Below are positions 7,798 through 17,502 of a stretch of DNA of 48,387 bases, piece by piece (within the stretch, counting starts at the first letter, position 1; the number at the start of each line of letters is the position of its first letter). The translations under genes and the position numbers were made by a program. The stretch is from an uncultured Sphingomonas sp. Lineage in GTDB: Bacteria; Pseudomonadota; Alphaproteobacteria; Sphingomonadales; Sphingomonadaceae. The notes beneath the pieces were generated by a model. The model was not told the origin of the DNA. It made no database searches and saw nothing but the letters and a program-made list of their open reading frames with translations. Where the stretch lies: assembly GCA_913775975.1 (NCBI GenBank), contig CAJYLQ010000046.1, positions 1-48,387 on the forward strand. Reading direction: 5' to 3'.

Positions 7798-10302
7798 CTA
7801 GTAGATTCCGCCTTCCCTTTGCAAGAAGTCGCTGTCGCGCGGCGGCGGCGGCGCGGCGGTGGCGGCATCGGTCGGGTCGCTGGCGGGGCCGGCATGGCGC
7901 GCTGCGCGGCGCGGCTCCGTCTCGGGCTTGAACGCCTCCCAGATCACCTGTGGCCGGGGATCGTTGTCGTTGGGGAAGGTGCCGAACACCGGCTTGCCGC
8001 TCATCCGGTCGATGCGGACCATGCGGATGCCCGGCGCGATGCGGAAGGGCAGCTTGTCCATCCCCTCATAGGCCTTGATCGCGAACTGCTTGAAGATCGG
8101 CGCGGCGACCGTGCCGCCCTCCGCCCCACCCAGCTTTCGCGGATTGTCGTAACCGATGTAGAGGCCGCCGATGAATTGCGGCGTGCCGCCGATGAACCAC
8201 ACGTCGGTCGGGCCGGTCGTCGTGCCCGTCTTGCCGAACATCGGCCGGTCGAGGTCGCGCAGCGTCGTCGCGGTGCCGCGCTGGATCACGCCTTCGGTGA
8301 TATGAACCATCTGATAGGCGGTCTGCGCGTCGATCGCCTGCCGCATCCGGATGCCCGGGCGCGGCATCGGCCCGCCATTCCAGGCAGGCGCGTTGCAGCC
8401 GTCGCAGGCGCGCCAGTTCTCCGGCCAGATCACCTTGCCGTGGCGATCCTGGACGAAATCGATCAGGCTCGATTCGGGCAGCCCCCGCCCCTGGTTGGCC
8501 AGCATCGCATAGGCGTTGACCATGCGCGACACGGTCGTCTCGCCCGCACCCAGCGCGATCGCGAGATAGGGCGAATATTCGCCGACATTCATCCGCTTCA
8601 TCACGTCGACGACGCGGCCCATGCCGACCTGCGCGGCGGTGCGCACCGTCATCAGGTTGCGCGACTGTTCGATGCCCCAGCGCATCGTGCGCGGGCCAGC
8701 CGAACGCATGTTGGCGAAGTTGCGGAAGCATTTCTGCCCCAGCCGCGCGCCTTGATAGACGCAGAACGGCCCGTCCACGATGATCGAGGCGGGCGTCATC
8801 CCCGCCTCCAGCGCGGCCGAATAGACGATCGGCTTGATCGTGGAGCCGGGCTGCCGCATCGCCTGCGTCGCGCGGTTGAACGCCTGCAGCCGCGCGTCGA
8901 AGCCGCCCTGCATCGCCAGCACGCGGCCCGTTCCCGGCTCCTCCACCACGAACCCGCCGGAGATGCGCGGGATCGACCGCAGCGCCCAGACGCCGCCGAG
9001 CGGCGCGACCGCGATCACGTCGCCGGCCTTGATCGCGGAGAAGGCGGGCGTCGCCGTCCCCCGGCGCGGCATCTGCGCGGCGGAGCGGGGCAGCGTGCCC
9101 GTGCGCCCGTCGGCGAACCCGATCTTCCAGCCATCGCCCTCGCGCGCGATCGCGACGGCGGCGCGCCAGTCCTTGTAGTCGAGGCCGATATTGGTGTTCA
9201 GCAGCGCCTGCTGCCAGCGCCCCTGCCCGTCCTCGCCGGCCTCGATATCCAGATGCCGGATCGGCCCGGGCCAGCCGCGCCCGCCCTCGAACCGGACCAG
9301 TCCGTCGCGCAGCGCCTCCGCCGCCAGATCCTGCAGGCGGGTGTCGATCGAGGTCCGCACCCACAGACCGCCCTCATAGACGCTGTTCGGGCTCGCCTTC
9401 GCCGTCTCGCCATAGCGGGCGATCAGCTGGCGGCGCACCTCCTCGACGAAATAGCCGCCCTTCGATTCGAACCGGGGCGTTCGGCGCAGCACGGCGCCCA
9501 GCGGCTCCGCCATCGCCGCGTCGAACTGCGCGCGGGTGATGAAGTCGTTCTTCAGCATCTCGCGCAGCACATAGCCGCGCCGCTCCAGCGCGCGCTCGGT
9601 ATGGCGGAACGGATCGTAGTTGGACGGCCCCTTTGGCAGGATCGCCAGATACGCCATCTGCGCGAGGCTCAGGTCGCCCAGTTCCTTGTCGAAATAGGCG
9701 TGGCTCGCCGCCTCCACGCCGAACGCGTTGCGGCCCAGCGCGATCTGGTTGAGGTAGAGTTCGAGGATCTGTTCCTTCGACAGCGTATCCTCGATCTTCC
9801 AGGCGAGGATCGCCTCCTTCAGCTTGCGGCCATAGCTCGCCTCGTTGCCGACGAGCAGGTTCTTGGCGACCTGCTGCGTGATCGTGGAGGTGCCGCGCGG
9901 CGTATTGCCGCTGACCAGCCCCTGCCACGCGGCGCGGACGAGGCCGGGATAGTCGAGCCCGTGATGGTCGAAGAAGGTGCGATCCTCCGCCGCCAGGAAC
10001 GCCTTCACCAGCAGCGGCGGATATTCGGCATAGGACAGCTCGACGCGACGTTCCCGTGCGTAGGACTGGACGGGGTTGCCGTCGCCGCCGCGCACATGCG
10101 TGGGCAGCGGCGGCTCATAGGTGCGCAGCTGGTCGACCGAGGGCAGGCCGCGGATCACCAGCAGCCAGATCAGGAGGATGCCGATCGCGGCGATCCCCGC
10201 CAGCGCCGCCAGCGCCTTCACCCACCAGCGTCCCCACGCGGCCCCTAGAAAGGCGCCGACACGGCCGGGGGCGGAGGACAGGCGGGCGGCAGATGCGGTC
10301 AT
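7798..10302 (-). CDS. mrcA: Class A penicillin-binding protein 1A (transglycosylase/transpeptidase)
   Basis: Bifunctional peptidoglycan synthase anchored in the inner membrane; 834 residues. One membrane segment lies at about 29-51. The GT51 domain has catalytic Glu106 in AAEDRTFFDHHG, then STITQQVAKNL, RKLKEAILAW and ILELYLNQIALG. A linker/OB-like region follows, and then the transpeptidase domain. That carries STIK with nucleophile Ser487, SRN (in GIEQSRNLMT) and KTGT from Lys691. The C-terminal tail (about 780-834) is Pro/Arg rich. The next gene upstream on this strand is a cell-wall amidase, which fits a wall synthesis and remodelling neighbourhood. The start follows the basic and hydrophobic anchor; other starts within a few codons cannot be excluded. 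Confidence 0.94.
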   Translation of the reverse strand: MTASAARLSSAPGRVGAFLGAAWGRWWVKALAALAGIAAIGILLIWLLVIRGLPSVDQLRTYEPPLPTHVRGGDGNPVQSYARERRVELSYAEYPPLLVKAFLAAEDRTFFDHHGLDYPGLVRAAWQGLVSGNTPRGTSTITQQVAKNLLVGNEASYGRKLKEAILAWKIEDTLSKEQILELYLNQIALGRNAFGVEAASHAYFDKELGDLSLAQMAYLAILPKGPSNYDPFRHTERALERRGYVLREMLKNDFITRAQFDAAMAEPLGAVLRRTPRFESKGGYFVEEVRRQLIARYGETAKASPNSVYEGGLWVRTSIDTRLQDLAAEALRDGLVRFEGGRGWPGPIRHLDIEAGEDGQGRWQQALLNTNIGLDYKDWRAAVAIAREGDGWKIGFADGRTGTLPRSAAQMPRRGTATPAFSAIKAGDVIAVAPLGGVWALRSIPRISGGFVVEEPGTGRVLAMQGGFDARLQAFNRATQAMRQPGSTIKPIVYSAALEAGMTPASIIVDGPFCVYQGARLGQKCFRNFANMRSAGPRTMRWGIEQSRNLMTVRTAAQVGMGRVVDVMKRMNVGEYSPYLAIALGAGETTVSRMVNAYAMLANQGRGLPESSLIDFVQDRHGKVIWPENWRACDGCNAPAWNGGPMPRPGIRMRQAIDAQTAYQMVHITEGVIQRGTATTLRDLDRPMFGKTGTTTGPTDVWFIGGTPQFIGGLYIGYDNPRKLGGAEGGTVAAPIFKQFAIKAYEGMDKLPFRIAPGIRMVRIDRMSGKPVFGTFPNDNDPRPQVIWEAFKPETEPRRAARHAGPASDPTDAATAAPPPPRDSDFLQREGGIY

Positions 10303-10407
10303 GGGCGGGGGCCGCTTCTAGCAGGTTCGGGGCGGGAGGCCAGCCATTGGCTTCGAAGGGCAAACGCTCGCCCTACGCGCCACCTCGCCGAAGACCGCCT
10401 ACCACTC

Positions 10408-10435
10408 TGGCACCGGCCTTCACCGGGGTGACGAG
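10408..10435. repeat. Decayed REP-like palindrome between amidase and mrcA
   Basis: The words GGCACCGGCCTTCACCGG and GGGTGACG form an imperfect palindrome resembling the GTCAyCCCGGnGAAGG repeats of sphingomonads. It lies in the 153-base gap between the amidase stop and mrcA start, which holds no other recognisable element. The stem is interrupted, so this is a weak call. Confidence 0.4.
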
Positions 10436-10455
10436 TTACGAGGGGTGACGGATCG

Positions 10456-11721
10456 TCAATTCCCGGCCAGCCGCCGCGCGAAATGCGCCTCCACCGCGCG
10501 GCGGACGCTTTCGGCGATGCGTTCGCGCCCGGCGGCGGAGTTCAGGAACACGGCGTCCGCTGGATTGGAGATATAGCCCGTCTCGAACAGGATCGAGGGC
10601 ATGTCCGGCGCCTTCAGCACCATCAGGCTGGCCATGCGGTGGAAATTCGCCTTCATCGGCAACAGCGGCTTCGCCTCGCGTCCCAGCAGCCGGGCGAAGG
10701 CGGCGGAGCTGTTCATCGTCTCGCGCCGGGTCAGGTCGATCAGGATCGACGATACGTCCGCGCCGGCATCGCCGAAATCGACGCCGTTGATGATGTCGGC
10801 CTTGTTCTCGCGCGCCGCCAGCCGCGCCGCTTCCTTGTCGGATGCGACCTCGGACAGGGTATAGACGGTCGCACCGCTGGCGCCGGGCGTCGAGGAACTG
10901 TCGCAGTGGATCGAGATGAACAGGTCCGCCTTCAGCCGGCGGGCGATACCGAACCGTTCGCGCAGCACGAGGTAGCGGTCGTCGTCGCGCGTCATCGCCA
11001 CGCGCACGCGCTTGCCCGCCAGCAGCCGGTCGCGGATCGCGCGGGCGATGCGCAGCGTCACGTCCTTCTCGCGCAGGCCGGCGGCGGTGTTGAGCGCGCC
11101 CGGATCCACCCCGCCATGCCCCGCGTCGATCACGACCAGCGGGCGGCTGCGGCTGCCGCGTACCGGGGGCAGCGGCACGGCGCGGGCGGGCGGGATCGCG
11201 CGGCTGACCTTCGTCCCGCCCCCGCTCGCCACCGGCACGGGGGCCGGGCGCGCGTCGGCGGCACCGAAGGACAGATCGAACGGGATCAGCGACAAAGCCC
11301 CCGCCCGCGTCGCCTGCGCGAAGCGCGCCGGTTCGACCCGAGACAGGTTCAGCGTCAGCACCCGGCCGTCGGGATCGAAGCCGCCGTCCGCGACGATCAC
11401 CGGCTGGTCGAGATCGAAGACCAGCCGCATCCCGCCCGCGATCGCCTGCCGCCGCAGATCGCGCACCGGGCCGTCGATCCGCACCGACGTGGTCCGCGCC
11501 AGGCCCGGCACGTCGAGCAGGATGCGGCGCGGCCGGTCGATCACCCGCGCCCGCGCGCCCTGCGCATGGCGGTCGAAGCGGATGACGATCGCGCGCCCGT
11601 CCGCCGCCACGCTTGCGGCAAGGGTCGCGGCCTGTGCCGGCGCGGCGGGCGCGGCCTGCAGCGCCAGCGCCGGCCACAGGGCGAGGAGGACGATGATCAG
11701 GATCGGCACGGCGCCCCTCAT
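10456..11721 (-). CDS. N-acetylmuramoyl-L-alanine amidase with AMIN domain (AmiC type)
   Basis: Periplasmic zinc amidase that splits the peptide from MurNAc in peptidoglycan, usually for daughter-cell separation. The 421-residue protein begins with a signal peptide (1-25, ending LALQAA). An AMIN-like targeting domain spans about 35-145, followed by a Pro/Arg linker (150-190). The Amidase_3 catalytic domain carries zinc ligands His202 (DAGHGG), Glu218 (LREKD) and His272 (SIHCDS), and the catalytic Glu380 in ILFETGYISN. All key residues are present. Its promoter should lie in the 200-base gap 11722-11923, where I see no convincing consensus. Confidence 0.93.
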   Translation of the reverse strand: MRGAVPILIIVLLALWPALALQAAPAAPAQAATLAASVAADGRAIVIRFDRHAQGARARVIDRPRRILLDVPGLARTTSVRIDGPVRDLRRQAIAGGMRLVFDLDQPVIVADGGFDPDGRVLTLNLSRVEPARFAQATRAGALSLIPFDLSFGAADARPAPVPVASGGGTKVSRAIPPARAVPLPPVRGSRSRPLVVIDAGHGGVDPGALNTAAGLREKDVTLRIARAIRDRLLAGKRVRVAMTRDDDRYLVLRERFGIARRLKADLFISIHCDSSSTPGASGATVYTLSEVASDKEAARLAARENKADIINGVDFGDAGADVSSILIDLTRRETMNSSAAFARLLGREAKPLLPMKANFHRMASLMVLKAPDMPSILFETGYISNPADAVFLNSAAGRERIAESVRRAVEAHFARRLAGN

Positions 11722-11923
11722 GCCGCGCCCCGGGGGCAGCGGTCCAGCGGAAATGGGGCGATGCCCTGGCCGACCGTCCTGTCGCTTACACTCGGTTTGC
11801 CCGGAAGACGGCAGTCAGGCCGAGTGGGAAACTATCCCGGCAAACGCCGCTGGCGTCGTCAAGGCCCTTGGCGGCACCCCCCGCCCTCGACGCCGTTCGG
11901 CTGGGAACAGGGGACGCCTTGGA

Positions 11924-12877
11924 TCATGCGAAGCGGATATGCGCACGGATGCGGCGGCGCATCCCGGCACCGATCGCGCCGAAGCCGACCGCCATCATCG
12001 CCCAGGTCGCTGGCTCTGGCACCGCACTGGGTGCGACGAAAGCGGCGCTGCTGGCGAAGGTGCGCTGCGCCTCCGCGCCGATGGCGGGGTCCAGGCCGAT
12101 CGTGAAGGTGCCCGTCGCATCGGCCCAGCCGCCGCGGTTGCCGGTCAGCTGCGCAAAACCGGCGATGACGAACTCGTCGCCGTTGCCGATCGTCAGCGTC
12201 TGTTCGCGGCAGTTGGTCTGCGACAAAGCGATACTCTGGTTGGCTCCGCCGCTCAGCGCCTGGCTCGTGATCGTGCTGGCGCGGGGGCCGGCGTCACCCG
12301 GTTCAAAATCGCCGCACGGCGAGGCGCCGAACAGGTATCCCCTGCTGACGACATCCGTCGCCGTCGCCGAGCTGGACAGATTGCTTAGGAAGTCGGCCTT
12401 GTTCCAGATCGCAAAGCCTGCCGTGGCGATGGCGCCGCCAGCCTTCGCACCGCTCGATCCGTCAGTAGACGAGTTGACGATGTGGAAGGTGGCGTTGAGC
12501 AGGATATCGAACTCGTCCGGCCCGTTCCAGGTGTAGGTCTGCCATGCAAACAGCGTGTTACTGACGCGCGTGCCGGTGCCGGAATAGACATCGAGCTTGA
12601 TTTCCGGCAGGCCAAGGCCGCCGAACGCGACATTGGCCGACCCCCGTCCGTTGGCACCCGCATCGAAGGCGACGGAATTGACCACGCCGCCGCCGCCGGT
12701 GATGTTCCGCTGGATGGTGCCCTGGCCCGTGCCCTGCCCGTCGCATGCGGTCGTGGCATTGGCGGGACAGCCGCGCACGGCCTGGATCGAGGCCGATCCG
12801 TAGCCGGTCGTGGTCTGAGCCGAAACCGGCTGTGAAGCGGCCAACCCGGCCGCGGCAAGAAGAAGAACGTGACGCAT
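11924..12877 (-). CDS. PEPxxWA-CTERM sorted secreted protein
   Basis: An exported protein of 317 residues and unknown function. It has a signal peptide (1-20, ending VSAQ) and a Gly/Asn/Thr-rich beta-type body. The C-terminal sorting tail at about 286-317 has the motif VPEPATWAMM, a hydrophobic segment and a basic cluster (MRRRIR). This tripartite tail is the PEPxxWA-CTERM variety found in sphingomonads and is thought to be processed by an exosortase/archaeosortase-type enzyme; none is encoded here. The body contains several Cys residues (in the VRGCPA and TACDG segments, and later) that may form disulfides. A possible but weak minus-strand promoter (TTGACG at 12942-12947, 17-base spacer) lies upstream. 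Confidence 0.8.
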   Translation of the reverse strand: MRHVLLLAAAGLAASQPVSAQTTTGYGSASIQAVRGCPANATTACDGQGTGQGTIQRNITGGGGVVNSVAFDAGANGRGSANVAFGGLGLPEIKLDVYSGTGTRVSNTLFAWQTYTWNGPDEFDILLNATFHIVNSSTDGSSGAKAGGAIATAGFAIWNKADFLSNLSSSATATDVVSRGYLFGASPCGDFEPGDAGPRASTITSQALSGGANQSIALSQTNCREQTLTIGNGDEFVIAGFAQLTGNRGGWADATGTFTIGLDPAIGAEAQRTFASSAAFVAPSAVPEPATWAMMAVGFGAIGAGMRRRIRAHIRFA

Positions 12878-13417
12878 TGTGGAACCCCCCGGTCCGATTG
12901 ATGGTGATCAGTCGACTAACGCAATGCCGGCCGTGCTCAATCGTCAATTTCTCCACCGCTTTTCGCTTTGGCACAGTGGGGACGGTCCGCCGGGCCGTCG
13001 CCCGGACGCTGTCACGTGGAACGCTGCGTCCGCGCGGGCGCCTTCGCGGGCGTGCGCCGGTTGCGATGGGCGGCCGGTAATGCTAGCGAGGGGATGCATC
13101 CATGCGTCGACGCCCGTTTTTTCGTGCGATGGCGCCGGACCGCCCGCCCCTCCCCGCGTGAGCAGACGTCGCTGACGCGAAGGGGCCAATCCAGGTTGAC
13201 GCACGCATGACGCTTTCCCCCCTCCCGCTCCACCGCCAGGCCTTGGCCGGCGGTTGCGCGGGCGTGTGGGCGCCGCTGGGCCCGTTGCCCCGGCACGTCG
13301 CGCGGGCAGACGCGATTTTCCGCCACCCCGCGCCCGCCATCCGGCCGGGCGCCCTTCATCATCGCGCGCGAGGAGCCGCCTGCGGGCCCGCCCCGACGCG
13401 CGCGTGGAGACCGTTTG
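12878..13417. other. 540-base intergenic region, probable long rne leader
   Basis: The gap between the divergent PEP-CTERM and rne genes. The right part (about 13010-13417) is very GC rich and full of short inverted words, for example GGGCGCC and CCGGCCGGGCG. That would fit a structured 5' leader like the autoregulatory rne leaders known from other bacteria. I cannot identify a specific RNA family or a clear rne promoter. Open frames in it (for example 13207-13485) show no family features and I treat them as chance. Confidence 0.4.
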
Positions 13418-16084
13418 ATGACCACCCGCATGTTGATCGACGCACGCCACCGGGAAGAGACCCGCGTGGCGGTCGTACAAGGTAACCGGATCGAGGAGTT
13501 CGACTTCGAGTCCGCCGAGCGCAAGCAGCTCAAGGGCAATATCTATCTTGCCAAGGTGACGCGCGTCGAGCCGTCGCTGCAGGCCGCGTTCGTGGAATAT
13601 GGCGGCAACCGCCATGGCTTCCTGGCCTTTTCCGAAATCCACCCGGACTATTACCAGATCCCCAAGGAGGATCGCGAGGCGCTGCTGCGCGAGGAGGCGG
13701 AGCACGCCGCCGAAGAGGCCGCGCTGCGCGCCGAGCAGGACGCAGACGAGGACGATCTGGACGAGGATGACGACCTCGAAGACCACGATCACGATCACGA
13801 TCATGACGCCGAGGATGGCGAAGAGGCCGAGGGCGAGGACGCGCCCCGCCGTCGTCGCCGCTCGAACGGCAATGACGATCAGGTGGAGGCGTTGCGCGCC
13901 CGCCGCCAGAACCTGCGTCGCCGCTACAAGATCCAGGACGTCATCCGCCGCCGTCAGGTGCTGCTGGTCCAGGTCGTGAAGGAAGAGCGCGGCAACAAGG
14001 GCGCGGCGCTGACGACGTACCTGTCGCTCGCCGGCCGCTATTGCGTGCTGATGCCCAACACGTCGCACGGCGGCGGCATCAGCCGGAAGATCAGCAACGC
14101 GGCCGATCGCAAGCGGCTGAAGTCGATCATGGCGGACCTGAACCTGCCGTCGTCGATGGGCTGCATCGTTCGCACCGCTGGCCTCCAGCGCACCAAGGTC
14201 GAGATCAAGCGCGACTTCGATTACCTCGCCCGCCTGTGGGACGAGATCCGCGAGAAGACGCTGACCTCCGCCGCCCCCGCGCTGATCTATGGCGACAGCG
14301 ACCTGATGAAGCGGGCGATCCGCGACATCTACAACAGCAATGTCGACGAGGTGATCGTCGAGGGCGAGGAAGGCTATCGCCACGCCAAGGACTTCATGCG
14401 GCTGCTGATGCCCAGCCACGCGAAGAAGGTGAAACAGTATGCCGACGCCGTGCCGCTGTTCCAGCGCGCGCATGTCGAGGATCAGCTGGCGGCGATGTAC
14501 AACCCCGTCGTCCAGCTGAAGTCGGGCGGCTATCTGGTCATCAATCCGACCGAGGCGCTGGTGTCGATCGACATCAACTCGGGCCGCTCCACGCGCGAGC
14601 ACAATATCGAGCAGACCGCGACCGCGACCAATCTGGAGGCGGCGCAGGAAATTGCGCGCCAGCTGCGCCTGCGCGACATGGCCGGCCTCGTCGTCATCGA
14701 TTTCATCGACATGGACCATTCGTCCAACGTCCGTAAGGTCGAGAAGGCGATGAAGGAGGCGCTGAAGAACGATCGCGCGCGCATCCAGGTCGGCCGCATC
14801 TCGTCCTTCGGCCTGATGGAGATGAGCCGCCAGCGTCTGCGCACCGGCGTGCTCGAGGCGTCCACCCGCGCCTGCCCGCATTGCGAGGGCACGGGCCTCG
14901 TCCGCACCGCGTCGTCGTCGGGCCTGTCGGCGCTGCGGCTGATCGAGGAAGAGGCCGCGCGCGGTCGCGGCTCGCTGCTGACGCTGCGCGCCAGCCAGGA
15001 GGCGGCGATCTACGTCCTCAACCGCAAGCGCGCGGACATCGCCGAGATCGAGGACCGCTACGGCGTCTCGGTCGAGGTGCTGCCGGATCGCGAGGAAGAG
15101 GGCGCGCGCATGTCGGTCGAGGCGAGTGGCCCGCCGCCCGCCCATGCGCCCCGGATCGATGAACTCGTCGTCGAGGAAGACGAGGACGATTACATCGAAG
15201 AGATCGAGGCGGACGAAGAGGAAGAGATCGAGGCCGAGCGCGCCGAGGCCTCCTCGCGCGACGAGCAGGGCGAGGGCGGACGCGGCAAGCGTCGTCGCCG
15301 TCGCCGTGGCCGTGGCCGGCGCGATCGCCAGGACGAGAATGGCGAGGCAGAGACCGGCTCCGGCGACGAGGACGAGGCGGTCGACGCCGCCGAGCCCGCC
15401 GGTGACGAGGATGCGGTGGCCGAAGACTCCGGCGCCTCTGAGGACGCGGCGGCTGGCGAGGATGATGGCGGCCGCCGTCGTCGTCGCGGCCGGCGGGGTC
15501 GTCGCGGCGGCCGTCGCGGTGACGCCGTGGCCAGCGACGAGACGACGCCGGCGGACGGTTCGGACGACACGGTCGAGGAGGCGGCGGATGCCGGCGACTC
15601 CGGGCCGGTGACGGACCCGGTCGCCCTCCCCGTCCCGGCCCCCGTGGTCGCGGATGTGGAGCCGGCGGCGGAAGCGGCGCCCAAGACGCGTCGTCGCCCC
15701 CGCGCCCGCCCCGCCCCGGCCCCTGCCGAGGCGGCTCCGGTCGAGGCGGCTCCTGCGGCCGAAGCGCCCGCTGCCGAGGCGGAAGCCCCGGTCGAGGCAC
15801 CCGCCAAGCCGCGCCGTACCCGCAAGAAGGCCGCGCCGGCTGAGGCGGAGGCTCCGGCCCCCGTCGCCGAACCGGAAGCCGAGGCGAAGCCCGCCAAGCC
15901 GCGCCGGACGCGCAAGAAGGCGGCACCGGCCGATGCGGCCGCGGTCGAGGCGGAGCCGGCGCCTGCGGCCGCGCCCGTCGAGGCCGCCACGGCCGATGAA
16001 ACGCCTGCGGAGGCCGATGGCGATGCCGCCGCCACGTCGGACACGCCGCGTCGCGGCTGGTGGCAGCGCACCTTCGGCGCGTGA
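13418..16084 (+). CDS. rne: Ribonuclease E
   Basis: Single-strand endoribonuclease that starts mRNA decay and rRNA/tRNA processing and scaffolds the degradosome; 888 residues. The start is the ATG at 13418, preceded by GGAGA seven bases upstream. The catalytic half has the S1 region (ERKQLKGNIYLAKVTRVEPSLQAAFVEYG), interrupted at about 90-165 by an acidic insert with His-Asp repeats. The RNase H/DNase-like catalytic core has the magnesium ligands Asp385 (DINSGRSTR) and Asp428 (VIDFIDMD), 43 residues apart as in E. coli. The zinc link CPHC is at 486-489. From about 580 onward the tail is disordered: acidic blocks, Arg-rich RNA-binding blocks and an Ala/Pro/Glu region with two copies of AKPRRTRKKAAPA. 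Confidence 0.96.
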   Translation: MTTRMLIDARHREETRVAVVQGNRIEEFDFESAERKQLKGNIYLAKVTRVEPSLQAAFVEYGGNRHGFLAFSEIHPDYYQIPKEDREALLREEAEHAAEEAALRAEQDADEDDLDEDDDLEDHDHDHDHDAEDGEEAEGEDAPRRRRRSNGNDDQVEALRARRQNLRRRYKIQDVIRRRQVLLVQVVKEERGNKGAALTTYLSLAGRYCVLMPNTSHGGGISRKISNAADRKRLKSIMADLNLPSSMGCIVRTAGLQRTKVEIKRDFDYLARLWDEIREKTLTSAAPALIYGDSDLMKRAIRDIYNSNVDEVIVEGEEGYRHAKDFMRLLMPSHAKKVKQYADAVPLFQRAHVEDQLAAMYNPVVQLKSGGYLVINPTEALVSIDINSGRSTREHNIEQTATATNLEAAQEIARQLRLRDMAGLVVIDFIDMDHSSNVRKVEKAMKEALKNDRARIQVGRISSFGLMEMSRQRLRTGVLEASTRACPHCEGTGLVRTASSSGLSALRLIEEEAARGRGSLLTLRASQEAAIYVLNRKRADIAEIEDRYGVSVEVLPDREEEGARMSVEASGPPPAHAPRIDELVVEEDEDDYIEEIEADEEEEIEAERAEASSRDEQGEGGRGKRRRRRRGRGRRDRQDENGEAETGSGDEDEAVDAAEPAGDEDAVAEDSGASEDAAAGEDDGGRRRRRGRRGRRGGRRGDAVASDETTPADGSDDTVEEAADAGDSGPVTDPVALPVPAPVVADVEPAAEAAPKTRRRPRARPAPAPAEAAPVEAAPAAEAPAAEAEAPVEAPAKPRRTRKKAAPAEAEAPAPVAEPEAEAKPAKPRRTRKKAAPADAAAVEAEPAPAAAPVEAATADETPAEADGDAAATSDTPRRGWWQRTFGA

Positions 16085-16091
16085 CGGATCG

Positions 16092-16122
16092 CCGGCCCGC
16101 CCTGCTCCGGCAGGCGGGCCGG
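16092..16122 (+). terminator. Hairpin after rne
   Basis: A 10-base stem CCGGCCCGCC/GGCGGGCCGG begins eight bases after the rne stop, extended toward the loop past one bulged base. No T run follows (the next bases are CCCCC), so it may be a processing or stability hairpin rather than a full intrinsic terminator. Confidence 0.5.
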
Positions 16123-16142
16123 CCCCCACGCGACGCTCCATC

Positions 16143-16171
16143 TTGACGGCGCGCGCCCGGCCCGCTAGGCG
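16143..16171 (+). promoter_or_regulatory. Candidate rpsD promoter
   Basis: TTGACG at 16143-16148, a 17-base spacer, then TAGGCG within GCTAGGCG. The -35 is near consensus and the -10 is weak, but the same layout (-35, 17 bases, GCTAGG) is seen before the tRNA-Lys gene in this window. It would give an rpsD leader of about 130 bases. Confidence 0.45.
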
Positions 16172-16310
16172 CCGCGCTTCGCAATCGCCCCCGCACCCCG
16201 GTGAAGCGGCGGGCCTGCCTCTACCCAGAGATCAGCGCGATACCGGGACCAACCCCGCAGGCCATTCGGCCAGCGGATACGTCGTTCGCATATTGCCTTA
16301 AGGATACCGC

Positions 16311-16925
16311 ATGTCGAAGCGTGCAAGCGCCAAGTACAAACTCGATCGCCGCATGGGCGAGAACATCTGGGGCCGTCCCAAGTCCCCGGTGAACAAGCGT
16401 GAATACGGCCCGGGCCAGCACGGCCAGCGCCGCAAGGGCAAGGTGTCGGACTTCGGCATCCAGCTGCGCGCCAAGCAGAAGCTGAAGGGCTATTACGGCG
16501 ACGTGACCGAGAAGCAGTTCAAGCACTGCTACCAGGAAGCGGCCCGGATGAAGGGCGACACCAGCCAGAACCTGATCGGTCTGCTGGAGCAGCGGCTCGA
16601 CATGATCGTCTACCGCGCCAAGTTCGCGCCGACGGTCTTCGCCGCCCGCCAGCTCGTCAGCCACGGCCACATCCGCGTCAACGGCGTGAAGTGCAACATC
16701 GCGTCGCGTCGCTGCTTCGTCGGCGACGAGATCACGCTGGGCAGCAAGGCCAAGGAAATGGCGCTGGTGCTCGAGGCGCAGAACCTGGCCGAGCGCGAGA
16801 TCCCCGACTATGTCGCGCCGGACGGCAACGCCAAGGTGACCTTCGTCCGCGTGCCGACGCTGGACGAGGTGCCCTATCCCGTGAAGATGGAGCCGAACCT
16901 GGTCGTCGAGTTCTACTCGCGCTGA
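16311..16925 (+). CDS. rpsD: 30S ribosomal protein S4
   Basis: Primary 16S rRNA-binding protein of the small subunit. The 204 residues start [21 protein letters not shown], then the N-terminal domain and an S4 RNA-binding domain ([40 protein letters not shown]). The C-terminus [14 protein letters not shown] is typical of S4. AAGGA lies six bases before the ATG. It stands alone, outside a ribosomal operon, as is common for rpsD in this group, and has its own terminator. Confidence 0.98.
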   Translation: MSKRASAKYKLDRRMGENIWGRPKSPVNKREYGPGQHGQRRKGKVSDFGIQLRAKQKLKGYYGDVTEKQFKHCYQEAARMKGDTSQNLIGLLEQRLDMIVYRAKFAPTVFAARQLVSHGHIRVNGVKCNIASRRCFVGDEITLGSKAKEMALVLEAQNLAEREIPDYVAPDGNAKVTFVRVPTLDEVPYPVKMEPNLVVEFYSR

Positions 16926-16950
16926 TCAAGCTCTTCCTGCCGGAAGCGAA

Positions 16951-16980
16951 AGGGGCGGTCCTTCCGGGGCCGCCCTTTTT
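16951..16980 (+). terminator. Rho-independent terminator of rpsD
   Basis: A GC-rich stem (GGGCGGTCC with GGGCCGCCC, one mismatch or bulge, TTCC loop) is followed directly by TTTTT, 26 bases after the rpsD stop. Preceding A bases can pair with the T run. Confidence 0.9.
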
Positions 16981-17502
16981 CGTTGTGCGGCTAAGCCGGA
17001 ATAGTTCGTCCGATGGCGAGAGCCCGATCCGCGTACCAAAATGCGAACATGCGTGCGGTGGGACTTGGGGCCCGACAAACGGACTGTTGCGCGAGGACGC
17101 GCGGTGGCGGTGTGACAAAAAGAGACGACGGACCTTAGCCCCTCCCGTCATCCCGGCGAACGCCGGGATCCATCTACCCGCAAAGGCCCCAGAGGGAGAG
17201 GTAAGCCGACGCCGCCTCCTCGGTGTCATTCCAGCATGTGCCTGCCGAGGCCGAACGGCGGCAAATGCGGTACGAGCCATTCATCTCGATGACCCGCCAG
17301 CCAAGTCGCCATCACGGATGCCGGCGCCCGCCGCGAGGACGGTTGTGCGCGCCGGCAGGCGCCGACCCAACCGAAGGTCGGGACCGTGCCCGACACGTCA
17401 CCCACGAGCAGTGCGATCTCCCCGGCACCCGCCACCACCCGCCCCCTTGATCCACACCGCCGATTGAGGCTGACTATCCGCCGGCAAAGGGGAGACCAAG
17501 TG
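16981..17502. other. Intergenic stretch between rpsD and the LysE-family gene
   Basis: About 520 bases with no convincing gene. It contains the single REP-like palindrome at 17150-17169 and is less GC rich than the surrounding genes in its first part. The open frames crossing it lack ribosome binding sites and family features. The promoter of the following gene should be near its right end but is not recognisable. Confidence 0.5.
17150..17169. repeat. Single REP-like palindrome
   Basis: Perfect 8-base arms ATCCCGGC and GCCGGGAT around a GAAC loop, flanked by CCCGTC and CCATC. It is the same family as the perfect hairpin at 6537-6556 and is the best-preserved single copy in the window. Confidence 0.8.

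Noticed and set aside
7819..10248. Plus-strand open frame of 809 codons opposite mrcA
   Set aside because: The minus strand encodes a complete class A penicillin-binding protein with all catalytic motifs; the plus frame has none.
12944..16141. Long minus-strand open frame of 1065 codons opposite rne
   Set aside because: It is the antisense of rne; low-complexity Arg/Leu/Gly composition, no family motif and no ribosome binding site. Such frames are usual in GC-rich DNA.
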